The notes under the pieces are model-generated. The model worked only from the letters and a program-made list of their open reading frames with translations, made no database searches and was not told where the DNA came from. The translations under genes and the position numbers were made by a program. From Pyrrhosoma nymphula (taxonomy: Eukaryota; Arthropoda; Insecta; Odonata; Coenagrionidae), in assembly GCA_963573305.1 (NCBI GenBank), contig OY754339.1, positions 73,951,376-74,015,375 on the forward strand: a DNA stretch of 64,000 nucleotides, written 5' to 3'. Shown here piece after piece: positions 10,752 to 20,654 of this stretch (position 1 is the stretch's first letter; each line of letters starts with the position of its first letter).

Positions 10752-11090
10752 CTCCAGCGGGCTGCTTGCAGTATTATCCAGAACGCAGTGGAACATTCGA
10801 GAGCTTCAATTACAACAACGGCGCTGGACACTATCAGGGAGGTCTGAATTACGCCATCTGCTTCAAGAGATACGATGGCATCTGCAGCATAATGTACGCA
10901 CCCATCAAATTCCAATTGGCTGCCAGTAACCTGGGGACTCCATACGGGCCTGATGGCTGCAACATAGCCACAACAAATCCTGCTGAGCCCAACTCCCAGG
11001 ACTACTTGTTCATACCAGATGGCCACACCCAGACCGGTGTCAATGCATCCCTTTTCTGTGGCGATGTACTCCAAAACAATCCCGTTAGGA
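10752..11090 (+). CDS. CUB-domain secreted protein, penultimate exon (C-terminal CUB module)
   Basis: It starts after TTGTCATTACAG and ends before GTGAGT at 11091. Length 339 fits phase 1 at both ends. The translation opens PAGCLQYYPERSGTFESFNY and has the spaced cysteines (CLQYY, ICFKR, GICSI, DGCNI, LFCGD) of the insect CUB-protein family, in which GCLQYY opens the C-terminal CUB domain. No start codon is needed because it is an internal exon. A contiguous frame runs a little past the donor but loses family similarity there. The exon is undamaged. Confidence 0.9.
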
Positions 11091-12039
11091 GTGAGTGTAA
11101 TCCAAAATACAGATTTCTTTCTAAAGCTCGTGTCACAATATGCTTGATTCAGCACAATACCTAGTATGCTAGTTGGTATTTGTTACTGAGTGAGTAAGGA
11201 TACTTCCGTGATTAGAGCCGACCTACAAGGGTCCACTTGAAATTGTACTGGCTAGGAAGCTGTATTTTAAATCATGTCTAGAAAACTTATCTTGATCTAT
11301 GGAAACAAGTGACCAAACGAACTGTTTGGACCTTTTCACCAGTTGCTAAATTCACGACTGGATAATACTAATTGTGGCAAGAGGCGCTCATTTCGAAAAT
11401 TGTGGATGGTACTGCGCCTGTAAAAGTTAACGTGATCGATCTAAAGCTACTAGATCATATAGGGAGCGAACTAGTATCGCATCAATTACGAAACCAAGTA
11501 GCCCAGCGAGTATGTAAGCATTCGTGGTTGTTAGCCAAGGTGCTGGTACCTCTGAACAGTACCTCACAATACCCTCAAACAAATCATATAATTGCGAGCG
11601 TCCTCGAACTTGTGCTGGACCAACGTATGATACCTACTCGAGCTTTAATTATGGGTTTCCGGGGAAGGAAGCAGTAGTATAAAGCTACTGCCAAAAACTT
11701 AATTGGGTAATGTTCCAGCCATACTGATTTTTATACAAATGTACGAATGCGAATCAAGAAGGAGACCTCTAGTCAGAAGTCTCCTCTTCTTCCTTGAGTA
11801 TGTCTGGCTGGCGACTGGCCATAACATCAAAAGTAATGCTTGTTAGTGTCCTTTTTATGTTTTTTTATTAACTGTCTCCATGCCTTTGGCTCCATATCTT
11901 ATCGCAACACGTCATGTGATACTTCCTGGTGCTTCTATGTCTTTGTGCAAGCATATCTGTTTTAAAAGTATAGTTCTTTGCCATGTCAAAGTGTTTGTTT
12001 GAGATAAGTCACTTAATATTGCGTCTTCTTCCTTTGCAG
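11091..12039 (+). other. last intron of the CUB gene
   Basis: Donor GTGAGT at 11091, acceptor CTTCCTTTGCAG ending 12039. It contains one copy of a dispersed repeat at about 11418-11630 that recurs near 37.6 kb. Nothing else was recognised. Confidence 0.75.
11418..11630. repeat. dispersed repeat family A, copy 1
   Basis: Blocks such as GCTACTAG, CATCAATTA, CAAGTAG and CCTCGAACTTGTGCTGGA occur in the same order at about 37564-37710. It is likely a fragment of a DNA transposon or MITE; the family is not identified. Confidence 0.6.
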
Positions 12040-12158
12040 CAAATGCAGCTGGGCCTATGTTTGTTAACTTCAGGACGGATGAAGTCTCCGATGAAAACGT
12101 GTTGGGCGAGGAAATAGGATTCCGAATACGATACGATGAGAGTGAGACAGGATGCTAA
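12040..12158 (+). CDS. CUB-domain secreted protein, terminal exon
   Basis: It follows the pyrimidine-rich acceptor ending at 12039. The leftover A from the previous exon plus CA makes a Thr codon. The frame then reads NAAGPMFVNFRTDEV and ends GEEIGFRIRYDESETGC before TAA at 12156-12158. The pattern 'PxxVxFxTD...E.GFxIRY....C' is the closing strand region of a CUB domain, and a terminal Cys before the stop is common in this family. The three exons supply about 204 residues of one protein. A poly(A) signal lies 230 bp downstream. Confidence 0.88.
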
Positions 12159-12387
12159 TTGCATATGACGAGTCGCATCTCAATGAGCAAAGGGATAAAT
12201 GGGCGTCAATGATGTAAAAGCTTTGGTCTTCTTATTTTTGTGACCGTTTTCATTTAGCTCACGCATGATGTAACAGCCAAAGATAATCAAATTGCTCTGG
12301 TATTGTAAATAACCCTGTATCCATTTACTAAGACAATAGTATTATTACCTTTACTACGACAGCAATAAGATGTAGCCTTGAATTCAC

Positions 12388-12393
12388 AATAAA
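12388..12393 (+). terminator. poly(A) signal AATAAA, probably of the CUB gene
   Basis: AATAAA about 230 bases after the TAA stop, in a plausible 3' UTR. No other gene end is nearby on this strand. Confidence 0.55.
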
Positions 12394-12926
12394 CACATTG
12401 CATTAATTATAAAAAGTATTGATTATAATGCATATTGTGTAATTATAGTAAAGATGATAAAAAATTTGCCTACTGCCTATACAGGGTGCTCAAAGAGAAA
12501 GATATATGAAAAACCGCACTAGGGATCATTGCAAGCCAGATGCAGCCATGCGAGTAGCGGAGAGGATATTCGAGCACTGTAGGGATTTTTTAGCCTAGAG
12601 TGTAGGGCAACAAGTAGATCATGTAGTGGGGTCAATAATAATGTGTTGCATGCAAGTTATTTTACAAATAATATTCCAAATATAGGGTGCAAAAACAGCT
12701 TAATTTAACAGAGCAATTTGGAAATCTCCCCAAAACGCATAAACGATAATCATAAAGCAGTTATTAGTCGTTGCAATAGTTAACTGCCGTAGTTTAAAAA
12801 ATAATATTCCAGAATTTCACCAATAGCACGGAGTGTTAGTCATTATTGTCACAGAACGTTGGCTGATAGGCGATATTGATGGTCGTGAAGTTTTTTCAAA
12901 CTTTTTCAACATTTACAGATAAGATA
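12394..12926. other. intergenic DNA, nothing recognised
   Basis: AT-rich sequence with stops in all frames. It may include the end of the CUB 3' UTR. Confidence 0.5.
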
Positions 12927-12962
12927 AGTCCAACCGAACCGGATCTCCGGTTCGGTTGGACT
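12927..12962. repeat. 17-bp perfect inverted repeat with 2-base loop
   Basis: AGTCCAACCGAACCGGA at 12927-12943 faces its exact complement at 12946-12962. The flanks GATA and TATC extend the pairing with one bulge. It may be the remnant of a small foldback element. Confidence 0.8.
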
Positions 12963-12969
12963 ATCATTT

Positions 12970-13106
12970 CTATCCGCGGAGGCTGAGTATTTGTAGCCGT
13001 AATGAATGCAATAGCCAGCCAAGCAGAAATCGTTCCGGAGACCAGCCTAGAATCTGCATTGTGCACAATTAGATACCCTAAATCAAAAACAATATTTGTG
13101 TGCGCT
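12970..13106 (+). pseudogene. older LINE endonuclease relic, 5' part
   Basis: Reads VFVAVMNAIASQAEIVPETS and then YPKSKTIFVCA, the apurinic-type endonuclease region that precedes YRPP in CR1/jockey-type LINEs. It is interrupted at 13107-13117 by the full-length LINE and resumes at 16499. Confidence 0.7.
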
Positions 13107-13117
13107 ACAGACCACCT

Positions 13118-13407
13118 CCCTTCTCTTGGACTACAACCTTGTCGTGGTTGAAGGGCTTGCGTGCTCCGATGACCCCTAGAGCTGCACTGGCGGGAGCATT
13201 GCTCCTGGTAGGGTCACCCATGCCAGATTGGTCGAAGGTTAGGAGACAGACGAATGGTTGTCCGCGCAGCGTCTGTACCTCAGTGAGGCGGCTGCAAAAG
13301 GCGTCTGACCCCAGTGGGGCGGCCTCTGAAGTGATGGTGTCACGTAAAAAACACTATTGAGTAAGGCCAAGGAATACTACCTCAATTAAAACAAAAACCT
13401 TGAAATT
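13118..13407 (+). promoter_or_regulatory. LINE 5' UTR, presumed internal promoter region
   Basis: About 290 GC-richer bases between the 5' target duplication and the ORF start. An 86-codon open frame from 13100 crosses the element border, so it is not an element gene. Promoter function is inferred from how LINEs work; no motif was identified. Confidence 0.5.
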
Positions 13408-16398
13408 ATGGACAGTTCTCAATTGATAATGAATCCTGGCAACTACGGGACTCGGCCAAGAGGGCCGGGTGTCGTGCCCGGCAGCGGTGGGAGCAAGGCC
13501 CCTGCGGTCGTCATCACACGAAATCCTTGCTCAGACGAAGCAGCAGCAGCAGCAGAGGAAAAGAAGATAAAGAAGAGGAACGAAACTATAAGAATAGGCA
13601 CTTGGAATGTTAGGACTATGCTGAGGGCGGGGAAGCTAGAGAATATAAAGCAAGAAATGGAGAGGGTGGGTGTAGACATCATGGGTCTGGGTGAAGTAAG
13701 ATGGAAGGATGACGGGGATTACTGGAGCGGCGACTATAGAGTAATTTATAGTGGAGGGAATGAAAGTCAGCGCGGGGTTGCATTCGTAATGAATAGGAAA
13801 CTTGGTAGAAAAGTAGTGCATGCAGAACAAGTGAGTGATAGGATAATAGTCGTGGAACTAAAAGCAGAACCAACGAATTTAGTTATAATCCAGGTTTATA
13901 TGCCTACCTCTAATCATAAAGAGGAGGAGGTAGATGGGGTGTACGATCAGCTAGAGGAAATAATTGGTAGGATACCAGGAAGTAAGCACCTGGTAGTAAT
14001 GGGGGATTGGAACGCGGTGGTGGGTGAAGGAAGAGATGGGCGGGAGGTGGGCGATTACGGGCTAGGAAGAAGAAATGACCGGGGCGAGAAAGCTGTGGAG
14101 TTTTGCCGCAGAAATAACCTAGTAATTACAAATACATGGTTCAGACATCATCCTCGACGTAGGTACACTTGGAAGAAGCCGGGAGACACAGACAGGTTCC
14201 AGATAGATTATATAATGGTACGTCACAGATACAGGAATAGTGTTAAAAACTCGCATACTTATCCAGGAGCTGATGCAGACACAGAGCACAACTTATTAGT
14301 CATGAAATGTCGGGTAAAACTGAAAAAGATAAGAATGGGAAGGAGGGTACGTAAGTGGAATACGGAGACATTAACTGGGGCAATGAAGAAGAAGTATCGG
14401 GAGAAGGTGAATGAGATAATGGGTGAGGATCATGGAGTTAGATCAGTGGAAGATGAATGGGGAATTTTGAAAAATGGAATTATAGAAGCGGCGAAAGCAA
14501 CGGTAGGCGTAGTGAGTGCAACTAAAATTAGAAAACCGTGGATCACGAAGGAGATGATCAGGGAGATGGAGGAGAGAAGGAAATGGAAGAGTGTAAACTC
14601 AGAGCTAGGTAAGAGAAAATACCGAGAATTTAATAACAGGCTTAGAAGAGAAACAAAGAAAGCAAGAGAGGCGTGGTGGAGAGAACAGATCGACGCGTTA
14701 GAGAAATACCAAAAAGAGGGAAGAGCAGACGCATTATATAGGAAAGTAAAGGAACTGACGGGTGGTAATAAGGGAAGGGGAATTACAACGATAACAGACA
14801 AGACGGGAAAGGTAATCGTAGAACCGAGAGAGATCCAGGAGAGGTGGAAGGAGTATGTTGAAGAGCTGTATGGTAAAGAAATAAGGCCCAATAGGTTAGA
14901 TATAGAAAGGGAAGACGATATCGACAGAGATGGCATCGGACCAAGTATCCTAGATAGCGAAATCGAAAGAGCTCTACGAGACATGAAAAGGAATAAGGCG
15001 GTGGGAATAGATGACATACCTGCAGAGTTTTTAAAGAGCATGGGGAAGAACGGAAGAGGAAAACTTTTTGCGCTAATTCGTAAGATTTATGAGGATGGAG
15101 TGTGGCCGGAAGACTTCGCGAAGACTGTACTAATTCCTATACCGAAGAAGAGTAAGGCAAAAACTTGCGAAGACTATAGGACAATAAGCTTAATATCCCA
15201 CGCGGCCAAAGTAGTTCTGAGGATTCTAAACAGAAGGCTAGAGAAGAAGGCAAATGAATACCTGGGTGACGACCAGTTCGGGTTTAGGAGAGGGACGGGA
15301 ACGCGAGACGCTATAGCGGTGATGAGGACGCTAGTAGAAAGAAACCTAGAGTATGGGCAGGATGTTTTTGCATGCTTCGTAGATTTCGAGAAGGCGTTCG
15401 ATCGGGTGGAATGGACGAAATTAATGAGAGTGTTGAAGAAATTAGGGGTCGATTGGAGGGACAGGCGTCTGATTCGAAATTTGTATATGAATCAGACTGC
15501 GCAGGTTAGGGTAGCCAATGGAGAATCGGGATGGGCCACGATAGGACGGGGAGTGAGGCAAGGGTGCCCACTATCGCCGTTGCTTTTTAATGTGTATTCA
15601 GAAGAAATGGTAAGGGAGGCTTGGGGGGAGGAGGCTGTAGGAATAAAGGTAGGAGGGGAGCTGATAAAATCAGTGAGATTTGCAGATGATCAAGCATTGG
15701 TTAGTCAGTCGGCCAAGGGGTTACAGTCAATGGTGAATGCATTAGAGGTGCAGTGCGAAAAGTATGGGATGAAGATCAATCACAAGAAAACGAAAGTAAT
15801 GAGATTTTCTAGAAGTAAGAAGGCGGGGCTGAATATAAGGGTGGGAGGGCAGAAGATAGAGCAGGTCGAGCAGTTTACGTATCTGGGTAGTATTTTGGAG
15901 GCGAATGGGTTTAGTGGTAAGGACATCAGATGCAGAATTGCGCTCGCTAAAGAAGCATTTTCGAAGAGAAGGGAATTGATGAGGGGGGGTCTGAGAAGAG
16001 ACGTAAAGAAGAGGCTGGTGAAAACTTTAATATGGAGCGTGGCGCTATATGGGTCGGAAACTTGGTCATTGCGAAGGGAGGATGTGCGTAGGCTTGAGGC
16101 GTTTGAGATGTGGGTTTGGAGAAGGATGGAGAAGGTTAGCTGGATGGCAAGAAAGACGAACGAGGAGGTATTGGATATGGTCGGAGAGGAGAGGAAGCTT
16201 GTGGCAGAGGTTCGGAGAAGGCAGAAGAGATGGATGGAGGAGGTTTTGAGAGGAGAGGGCATGTTGAAGAGAGTGATAGAGGGGAGAACACTGGGGAAGC
16301 GTGGGAGAGGAAGGAAGAGGATAGGAATTCTGGACGAAATAAGAGGAGGTAGAAGATATGAAGAATTGAAGAGGGATCTAATAACGGGCCATTCTTAG
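13408..16398 (+). CDS. LINE ORF2-type protein: AP endonuclease plus reverse transcriptase
   Basis: 996 residues. After a low-complexity start with five alanines, the apurinic-type endonuclease shows GTWNVRTM (Asn 67), GLGEVRW (Glu 96), GDWN (Asp 200) and a DTEHN with the catalytic-position His at about 294. The reverse transcriptase follows: FVDFEKAFDRV (Asp 659), RQGCPLSPLLFNVY, FADD at 758-761, then QFTYLGSIL and KTLIWSVALYGSETWSLRR. The C-terminus is very basic (RGRGRKR). It nicks target DNA and copies its own RNA. All catalytic motifs I can see are present. Proteins of this kind are often misnamed 'craniofacial development protein 2-like' in arthropod annotations. RTE/RTE-X placement is probable, not proven. 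Confidence 0.95.
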   Translation: MDSSQLIMNPGNYGTRPRGPGVVPGSGGSKAPAVVITRNPCSDEAAAAAEEKKIKKRNETIRIGTWNVRTMLRAGKLENIKQEMERVGVDIMGLGEVRWKDDGDYWSGDYRVIYSGGNESQRGVAFVMNRKLGRKVVHAEQVSDRIIVVELKAEPTNLVIIQVYMPTSNHKEEEVDGVYDQLEEIIGRIPGSKHLVVMGDWNAVVGEGRDGREVGDYGLGRRNDRGEKAVEFCRRNNLVITNTWFRHHPRRRYTWKKPGDTDRFQIDYIMVRHRYRNSVKNSHTYPGADADTEHNLLVMKCRVKLKKIRMGRRVRKWNTETLTGAMKKKYREKVNEIMGEDHGVRSVEDEWGILKNGIIEAAKATVGVVSATKIRKPWITKEMIREMEERRKWKSVNSELGKRKYREFNNRLRRETKKAREAWWREQIDALEKYQKEGRADALYRKVKELTGGNKGRGITTITDKTGKVIVEPREIQERWKEYVEELYGKEIRPNRLDIEREDDIDRDGIGPSILDSEIERALRDMKRNKAVGIDDIPAEFLKSMGKNGRGKLFALIRKIYEDGVWPEDFAKTVLIPIPKKSKAKTCEDYRTISLISHAAKVVLRILNRRLEKKANEYLGDDQFGFRRGTGTRDAIAVMRTLVERNLEYGQDVFACFVDFEKAFDRVEWTKLMRVLKKLGVDWRDRRLIRNLYMNQTAQVRVANGESGWATIGRGVRQGCPLSPLLFNVYSEEMVREAWGEEAVGIKVGGELIKSVRFADDQALVSQSAKGLQSMVNALEVQCEKYGMKINHKKTKVMRFSRSKKAGLNIRVGGQKIEQVEQFTYLGSILEANGFSGKDIRCRIALAKEAFSKRRELMRGGLRRDVKKRLVKTLIWSVALYGSETWSLRREDVRRLEAFEMWVWRRMEKVSWMARKTNEEVLDMVGEERKLVAEVRRRQKRWMEEVLRGEGMLKRVIEGRTLGKRGRGRKRIGILDEIRGGRRYEELKRDLITGHS

Positions 16399-16498
16399 GA
16401 GGGAAAGCGAGACAATGTCTCTGAGGTGGGATGCAGAATGGGGACTGTCCAAGAACCTACCAATCAGCTGGTAGAATACTTGAATGAACAGACCACCT

Positions 16499-16650
16499 AA
16501 CATTGATGTCACTTCACTTTTTGAACTTGAAACACAAATAAAGAGCATCACACCCAATAATCTCGAAATAAATTTAATAATAGGTGGATATTTCAATGCT
16601 CCCTCTATAGATTGTAAGACTGTATGGAAGAGACAAAGATATCTGAGATT
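16499..16650 (+). pseudogene. older LINE endonuclease relic, 3' part
   Basis: Reads RPPNIDVTSLFELETQ and then IIGGYFNAPSID, matching the YRPP and GGDFNAP blocks of LINE endonucleases. The catalytic Asp position is Tyr. It continues the relic at 12970-13106, so the intact LINE is nested within it. Confidence 0.8.
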
Positions 16651-16654
16651 CTCT

Positions 16655-16676
16655 ACCAAGAACCCTATATAAGGAC
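16655..16676 (+). repeat. 22-bp repeat, inverted relative to 19168-19189
   Basis: CCAAGAACCCTATATAAGG with flanking bases is the exact reverse complement of 19168-19189, 2.5 kb away. Both may be the same end of one transposon family in opposite orientation. Nothing is recognised between them apart from the minisatellite. Confidence 0.65.
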
Positions 16677-18026
16677 GGCTATCTTCCATCTCTAATTTGT
16701 TGCCAATACCCGCGAAAGAATTGAAGTTCCACTTTTGGCCACAGGCTGCGCTGCAGTCGAGGGCGAGGCATGTAGCAGACGGATACTTGCCCAACTATAC
16801 GTGTTTTTAAGTTTCCAATTTCTCTTCCTATACGCAAGTATGATGAGCAATACTGCTAGTAATACTTTAAGGCATTTGCTAGTAGTTATATGTACTCAAG
16901 GTAAAGAGCCATCGAATAGAAAACTCTCCAGAACATCGCTAAACAGAAATCATTTACACTAAGGGCCTACGGAATTAGGTGATGTGATCGGTGGGTTTTT
17001 ATTCCATATTTCGCCCGAAAATTTCTAATTTATGGTGTAAGACATTCACAAACAGTGCATTAAAAAAATAATTTATTCAAATAATTTGAAAGCTAGTTCA
17101 CTTGTCATTTTACGTATTTCGATTACGCCGCTAGCGAAATCAGCTGATGTAATTGATGCCATGACGATCACAATGATTCCAAACCACTTCCCATTTGTAG
17201 GGCGTAATACAAAATTAAAATATATATTGTAAGAACAAGTATACACTCAGAAGAGTAATTAAGCTCCTTTTCGTGTTACGGCATCAGTCAGTTGTATGTA
17301 CCAAGAGTACTCAAGATTATGCTTCCGGCCGGCCAGATATGAACACAAGGTTATTTGTGCCGAAAGTCGTCATGACTTTTGATAAATTAACCATTGATAA
17401 AGCAAGTTATTCATTGTGAATCCCTTTGCTCCATTAGCCTGATCTCTTACTTCTATGGGGAAGCGATCAAAATACTACTCTAGGCGTTGAAAAAAAAAAG
17501 TATCAGTCACTTCACTAGAATCTATGAACATTTAATCTATGTCTAAAACAAATTGGAACCCGTTATAAACAAACAATTAAATATGAAATGATTGTATAAA
17601 AGTATATTTATGAAAATGTATGATAAAATATCAAATCAAATATGAAATTAATTCTAGAAGATGAAGGTCAAATGAAAATGCACAACTTAAGCTCAATAAA
17701 GTCCCTGACACTAGGGACTTTAATTTTAATTTTCTGTATCATATAATACGATACAAAGTTGCTATATTAGTTAAAAATAATGAGCAGGGAACCCTGTCAA
17801 AGTTATTTATCACTTCAAAATCAAAAATTTACCTTTGAAGTTTCATTGTAGGAAGGAAAAATGTACCTATCTTGAATCTCTGTCCTATTCAAAGGCTGCA
17901 TGAAGCCTTTGAGTAACTAAGATTTTGGGTAATTAAGAAGAATACCTCATTAGCACTCAAGTTGAACAACATGGATGTAGCCACGATAACAGAGACAGTA
18001 AAGATAGGCAGCAGGCAGATAATAAG
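16677..18026. other. intergenic DNA with transposon-like debris
   Basis: 16680-16800 is GC-richer and resembles transposon sequence but was not identified. The rest is AT-rich. A 10-bp hairpin, TAAAGTCCCT / AGGGACTTTA, lies at 17697-17722. No gene seen. Confidence 0.5.
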
Positions 18027-18885
18027 GCACACTTTCATGTACGCAATGTTGGAGGAATACGGAAATATAAAACCTCAATGCAGTTTCTCTCTGCAGTAAA
18101 TGAAGGAATAAATACACTGAGAATGCCAAAGCAATGGAGGCACACTTTCATTAACGTAATGTTGGAGGCACACGGAAATATAAACACTGAATGCGGTCTC
18201 TCTCTCTGAAGTAAATGAAGGAATACATACACTGAGAATGCCAAAGCATTGTAGGCACGCTTTTATGTACGCAATGTTGGAGGCACAATGAAATGTAAAC
18301 ACTGCACGCAGTATCTCTCTGCAGTAAATGAACGAATGAATACACCGGGAATGCCAAAGCAATGGAGGCACACATTCATTAACGCAATGTTGGAGGCACA
18401 ATGAAATGTAAACACTGCACCCAGTATCTCTCTGTAGTAAATGAACGAATGAATACACCGGGAATGCCAAAGCAATGGAGGCACACATTCATTAACGCAA
18501 TGTTGGAGGCACAATGAAATGTAAACACTGCACGCAGTCTCTCTCTGCAGTAAATGAAGGAATGCATACTCTGGGAATGCCAAAGCATTGGAGGCACACT
18601 TTCATGTACACAATGCTGGAGGCACATGGAAATATAAACACTGAATGCGGTCTCTCTCTGCAGCAAATGAAGGAATGCCAAAGCAATGGAGGCACGCTTT
18701 CATTTACGCAACGTTGGAGGCACACGGAAATATCAACACTGCACGCAGTCCCTCTCTGCAGCAAATGAAGGAATGCCGAAGGACGGGAGGCACACTTTAA
18801 TGTACGCAATGTTGGAGGCACAAGGAAATGTAAACATTGAATGCAGTCTATCTCTGCAGCAAATGAAGGAATGCATATACTAAAA
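18027..18885. repeat. minisatellite, about 113-bp unit, 7-8 copies
   Basis: The anchor GTTGGAGG (or a one-base variant) recurs at 18048, 18161, 18276, 18389, 18502, 18615, 18713 and 18811, giving spacings of 113, 115, 113, 113, 113, 98 and 98. The unit contains CTCTCTCTGCAGTAAATGAA and GAATGCCAAAGCAATGGAGG. The last two units are shortened by 15 bp. Overlapping open frames exist on both strands but follow from the repeat and are not genes. Confidence 0.93.
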
Positions 18886-19479
18886 CAAGCTTTTGTTCTT
18901 TATGCCGAGAACCTTGTTCCTCCTATTTGTAATCGTGTGTCCTGTAGAGCATCCCGGCAAAAAAACAACTCCGCAAACCCATTTTGAAGCAAATTATCCT
19001 CGTTTAACTGCCAAGCACACACCAATCTCTATTCCCAGCAATGCAAAACTGACCGTAAACATGCCTCGAGCTTCGCATCAGTGCCACCTATCGGCAAGCT
19101 CCGAAATCCTATTAAATTGCTACAGCAAATGTTAGCAAAAGACGGTCGAAAGCGCATCAAGAGAAATGTCCTTATATAGGGTTCTTGGTCTCTACTGTAC
19201 AGGTTCGCATCATTTGTCTACCAGATGGCTGTGACAACTAACAGAGGGGACATTATTCATGGTTTATTGGCAACAAATATACCACAACAAGTAGTTAAGG
19301 TTGACGCTGTTGAGGGCTCTGTTACCAGAGTAGCTACCACTAAGTTTTCCTTATACTGGGTGTTTCAGCAGGAAAGCGCAATACTTCTGGAGGAGGTTGG
19401 GGACGTGATTTTAAACATTTTTTGTCCTATGAACATGAGGTCTTATAAAATATGAGGACTTATAAAATAACCTCAATCT
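18886..19479. other. intergenic DNA, not recognised
   Basis: Includes the inverted copy of the 22-bp repeat at 19168-19189. Two short open frames (18893-19135, 19225-19455) show no known motif. Confidence 0.45.
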
Positions 19480-19914
19480 TATGGTTTAGATGTCAACGTA
19501 ATTTCTTGGATTAGAGAATTCTTAAGCAATCACGTACAAAGGGTTTTTTTTAGACGACACTACCTCTAAAGAAGCTCAAGTCACATCGGGAGTCCCACAG
19601 GGGAGTGTCATAGGTCCACTTCTGTTCCTTTTGTATATTAACGATATTGGGGATGAAGATGACAGTAGGCTCCGATTATTTGCAGACGACGCAGTAGTGA
19701 TCTGGGAAATATGTAGCCTTAATGATAAGCAAGCGCTAACAAAGTACCTCAAGGCAATACAGGAGTGGTACGATGCGTTAGAGCTAGAATTTAATTTGAA
19801 AAAATATGTTGTAAGGAATTTCTGGAATTAGAAGAACTCTCTTCATTACACGTATTGCATAGAGTATAGCAAGTTAGATACTGTATAATCCGTAATATAC
19901 CTCTGTGTTAAAAC
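19480..19914 (+). pseudogene. jockey/CR1-like LINE reverse transcriptase relic, 5' part
   Basis: Reads VTSGVPQGSVIGPLLFLLYI, then LRLFADDAVVIW (FADD box), then a segment to LEFNLKK. Stops appear before and after. The relic is cut at 19914 by the gypsy element and resumes after 24488. Confidence 0.85.
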
Positions 19915-20036
19915 TTGTGGGATTCTCACAAGGACGACCACGCTATTCAGAGGCAGGACAGAGACTGACGCCAATATGGCGGAGCCAAGCTTTATTCGGT
20001 TAAAACAAGTGACACTCATAATGCACACTGCACTAC
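19915..20036 (-). repeat. 3' LTR of gypsy element
   Basis: 122 bp, TG...CA when read on either strand. It is about 94% identical to 24362-24483 by eye (7 differences). This is very short for a gypsy LTR. Confidence 0.93.
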
Positions 20037-20046
20037 ATCCCTCCCA
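20037..20046 (-). other. polypurine tract of gypsy element
   Basis: On the - strand ATGGGAGGGA directly precedes the 3' LTR, the expected place and composition. Confidence 0.65.
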
Positions 20047-20137
20047 TGGGGAAAGAGAGAAAAAAAAGGAAAAAAAATAATCATAATGTTCATCAGACAC
20101 AGTCAAAAATAGAGCAAACAATATAAGTTTTTGTTTT

Positions 20138-20638
20138 TCATAAGTCCCACTTCTTCTTTGGCACCATCTGCCTCAGTGGATATCGTCTATCGTTAACTTG
20201 CGCACTTTCACTTTCTGTAACACATGTTTTAGATCCTTTAGGCTCCCAGTAGCCCACAGGTTCACCATCATCAACTTGTGTTGACAACTGAATGGAAGGG
20301 GATAGCGACATAGGGGTGGGCACTGATGAACTCACTTCATTTCGGGTTGACACAGGCACCGAGTGGGGTAGTGGGGGGGGCACTGACAAATCCACTTCAT
20401 TTCGGGCTGACACAGGCCCTGAGTGGGGTGGTGGCTTCTGCACTACCAGGTCACTGCACTCTGATCCCATACCTCTAAGCTGGTTAACATGGCGATGCCA
20501 CATGTGTCCTTCTTCTGTGAGGACCTTATAGTTCCTGGATCCCAGTACAGCCTCCACTCTGGCTTTAACCCAATCCCTTGAGCCCCCTCTTTTGTAGGCT
20601 GTGGCCCACACCTCATCGCCCACCTGGAAAACTCTCAA
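20138..20638 (-). pseudogene. gypsy integrase C-terminal region
   Basis: Reads FQVGDEVWATAYKRG, then a segment with HRHVNQLR, the chromatin-binding-type tail of gypsy integrases. It ends RRYPLRQMVPKKKWDL before the stop. The preceding integrase frame changes at a run of six T (20672-20677, + strand). A proline-rich stretch with near-repeats (VPPPLPHSVPVSTRNEV) sits in the middle. Confidence 0.85.
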
Positions 20639-20654
20639 AAACTTTGCCCCATTT

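Larger units (their letters stand above)
13118..16487 (+). mobile_element. full-length RTE-like non-LTR retrotransposon, apparently intact
   Basis: A 3370-bp element flanked by an 11-bp direct duplication, ACAGACCACCT at 13107-13117 and 16488-16498. It has a 290-bp 5' UTR, one 996-codon ORF (endonuclease plus reverse transcriptase) and an 89-bp 3' UTR ending in TTGAATGA. There is no poly(A) tail, which fits RTE-type elements that end in short repeats. The ORF has no stop or frame break and the duplication is exact, so the insertion is recent. It landed in the endonuclease region of an older LINE. Confidence 0.95.

Noticed and set aside
14430..15041. 203-codon open frame on the - strand
   Set aside because: Antisense shadow of the purine-rich LINE ORF; Ser/Leu/Phe-rich with no motif. 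The same holds for 15780-16262 on the - strand.
18075..18821. Several 70-137-codon repetitive open frames on the - strand
   Set aside because: They follow from the minisatellite unit lacking stops in all frames. There is no start context or splice structure.
18027..18885. CRISPR array
   Set aside because: The whole unit repeats, with no alternation of short repeat and unique spacer, and the setting is eukaryotic.
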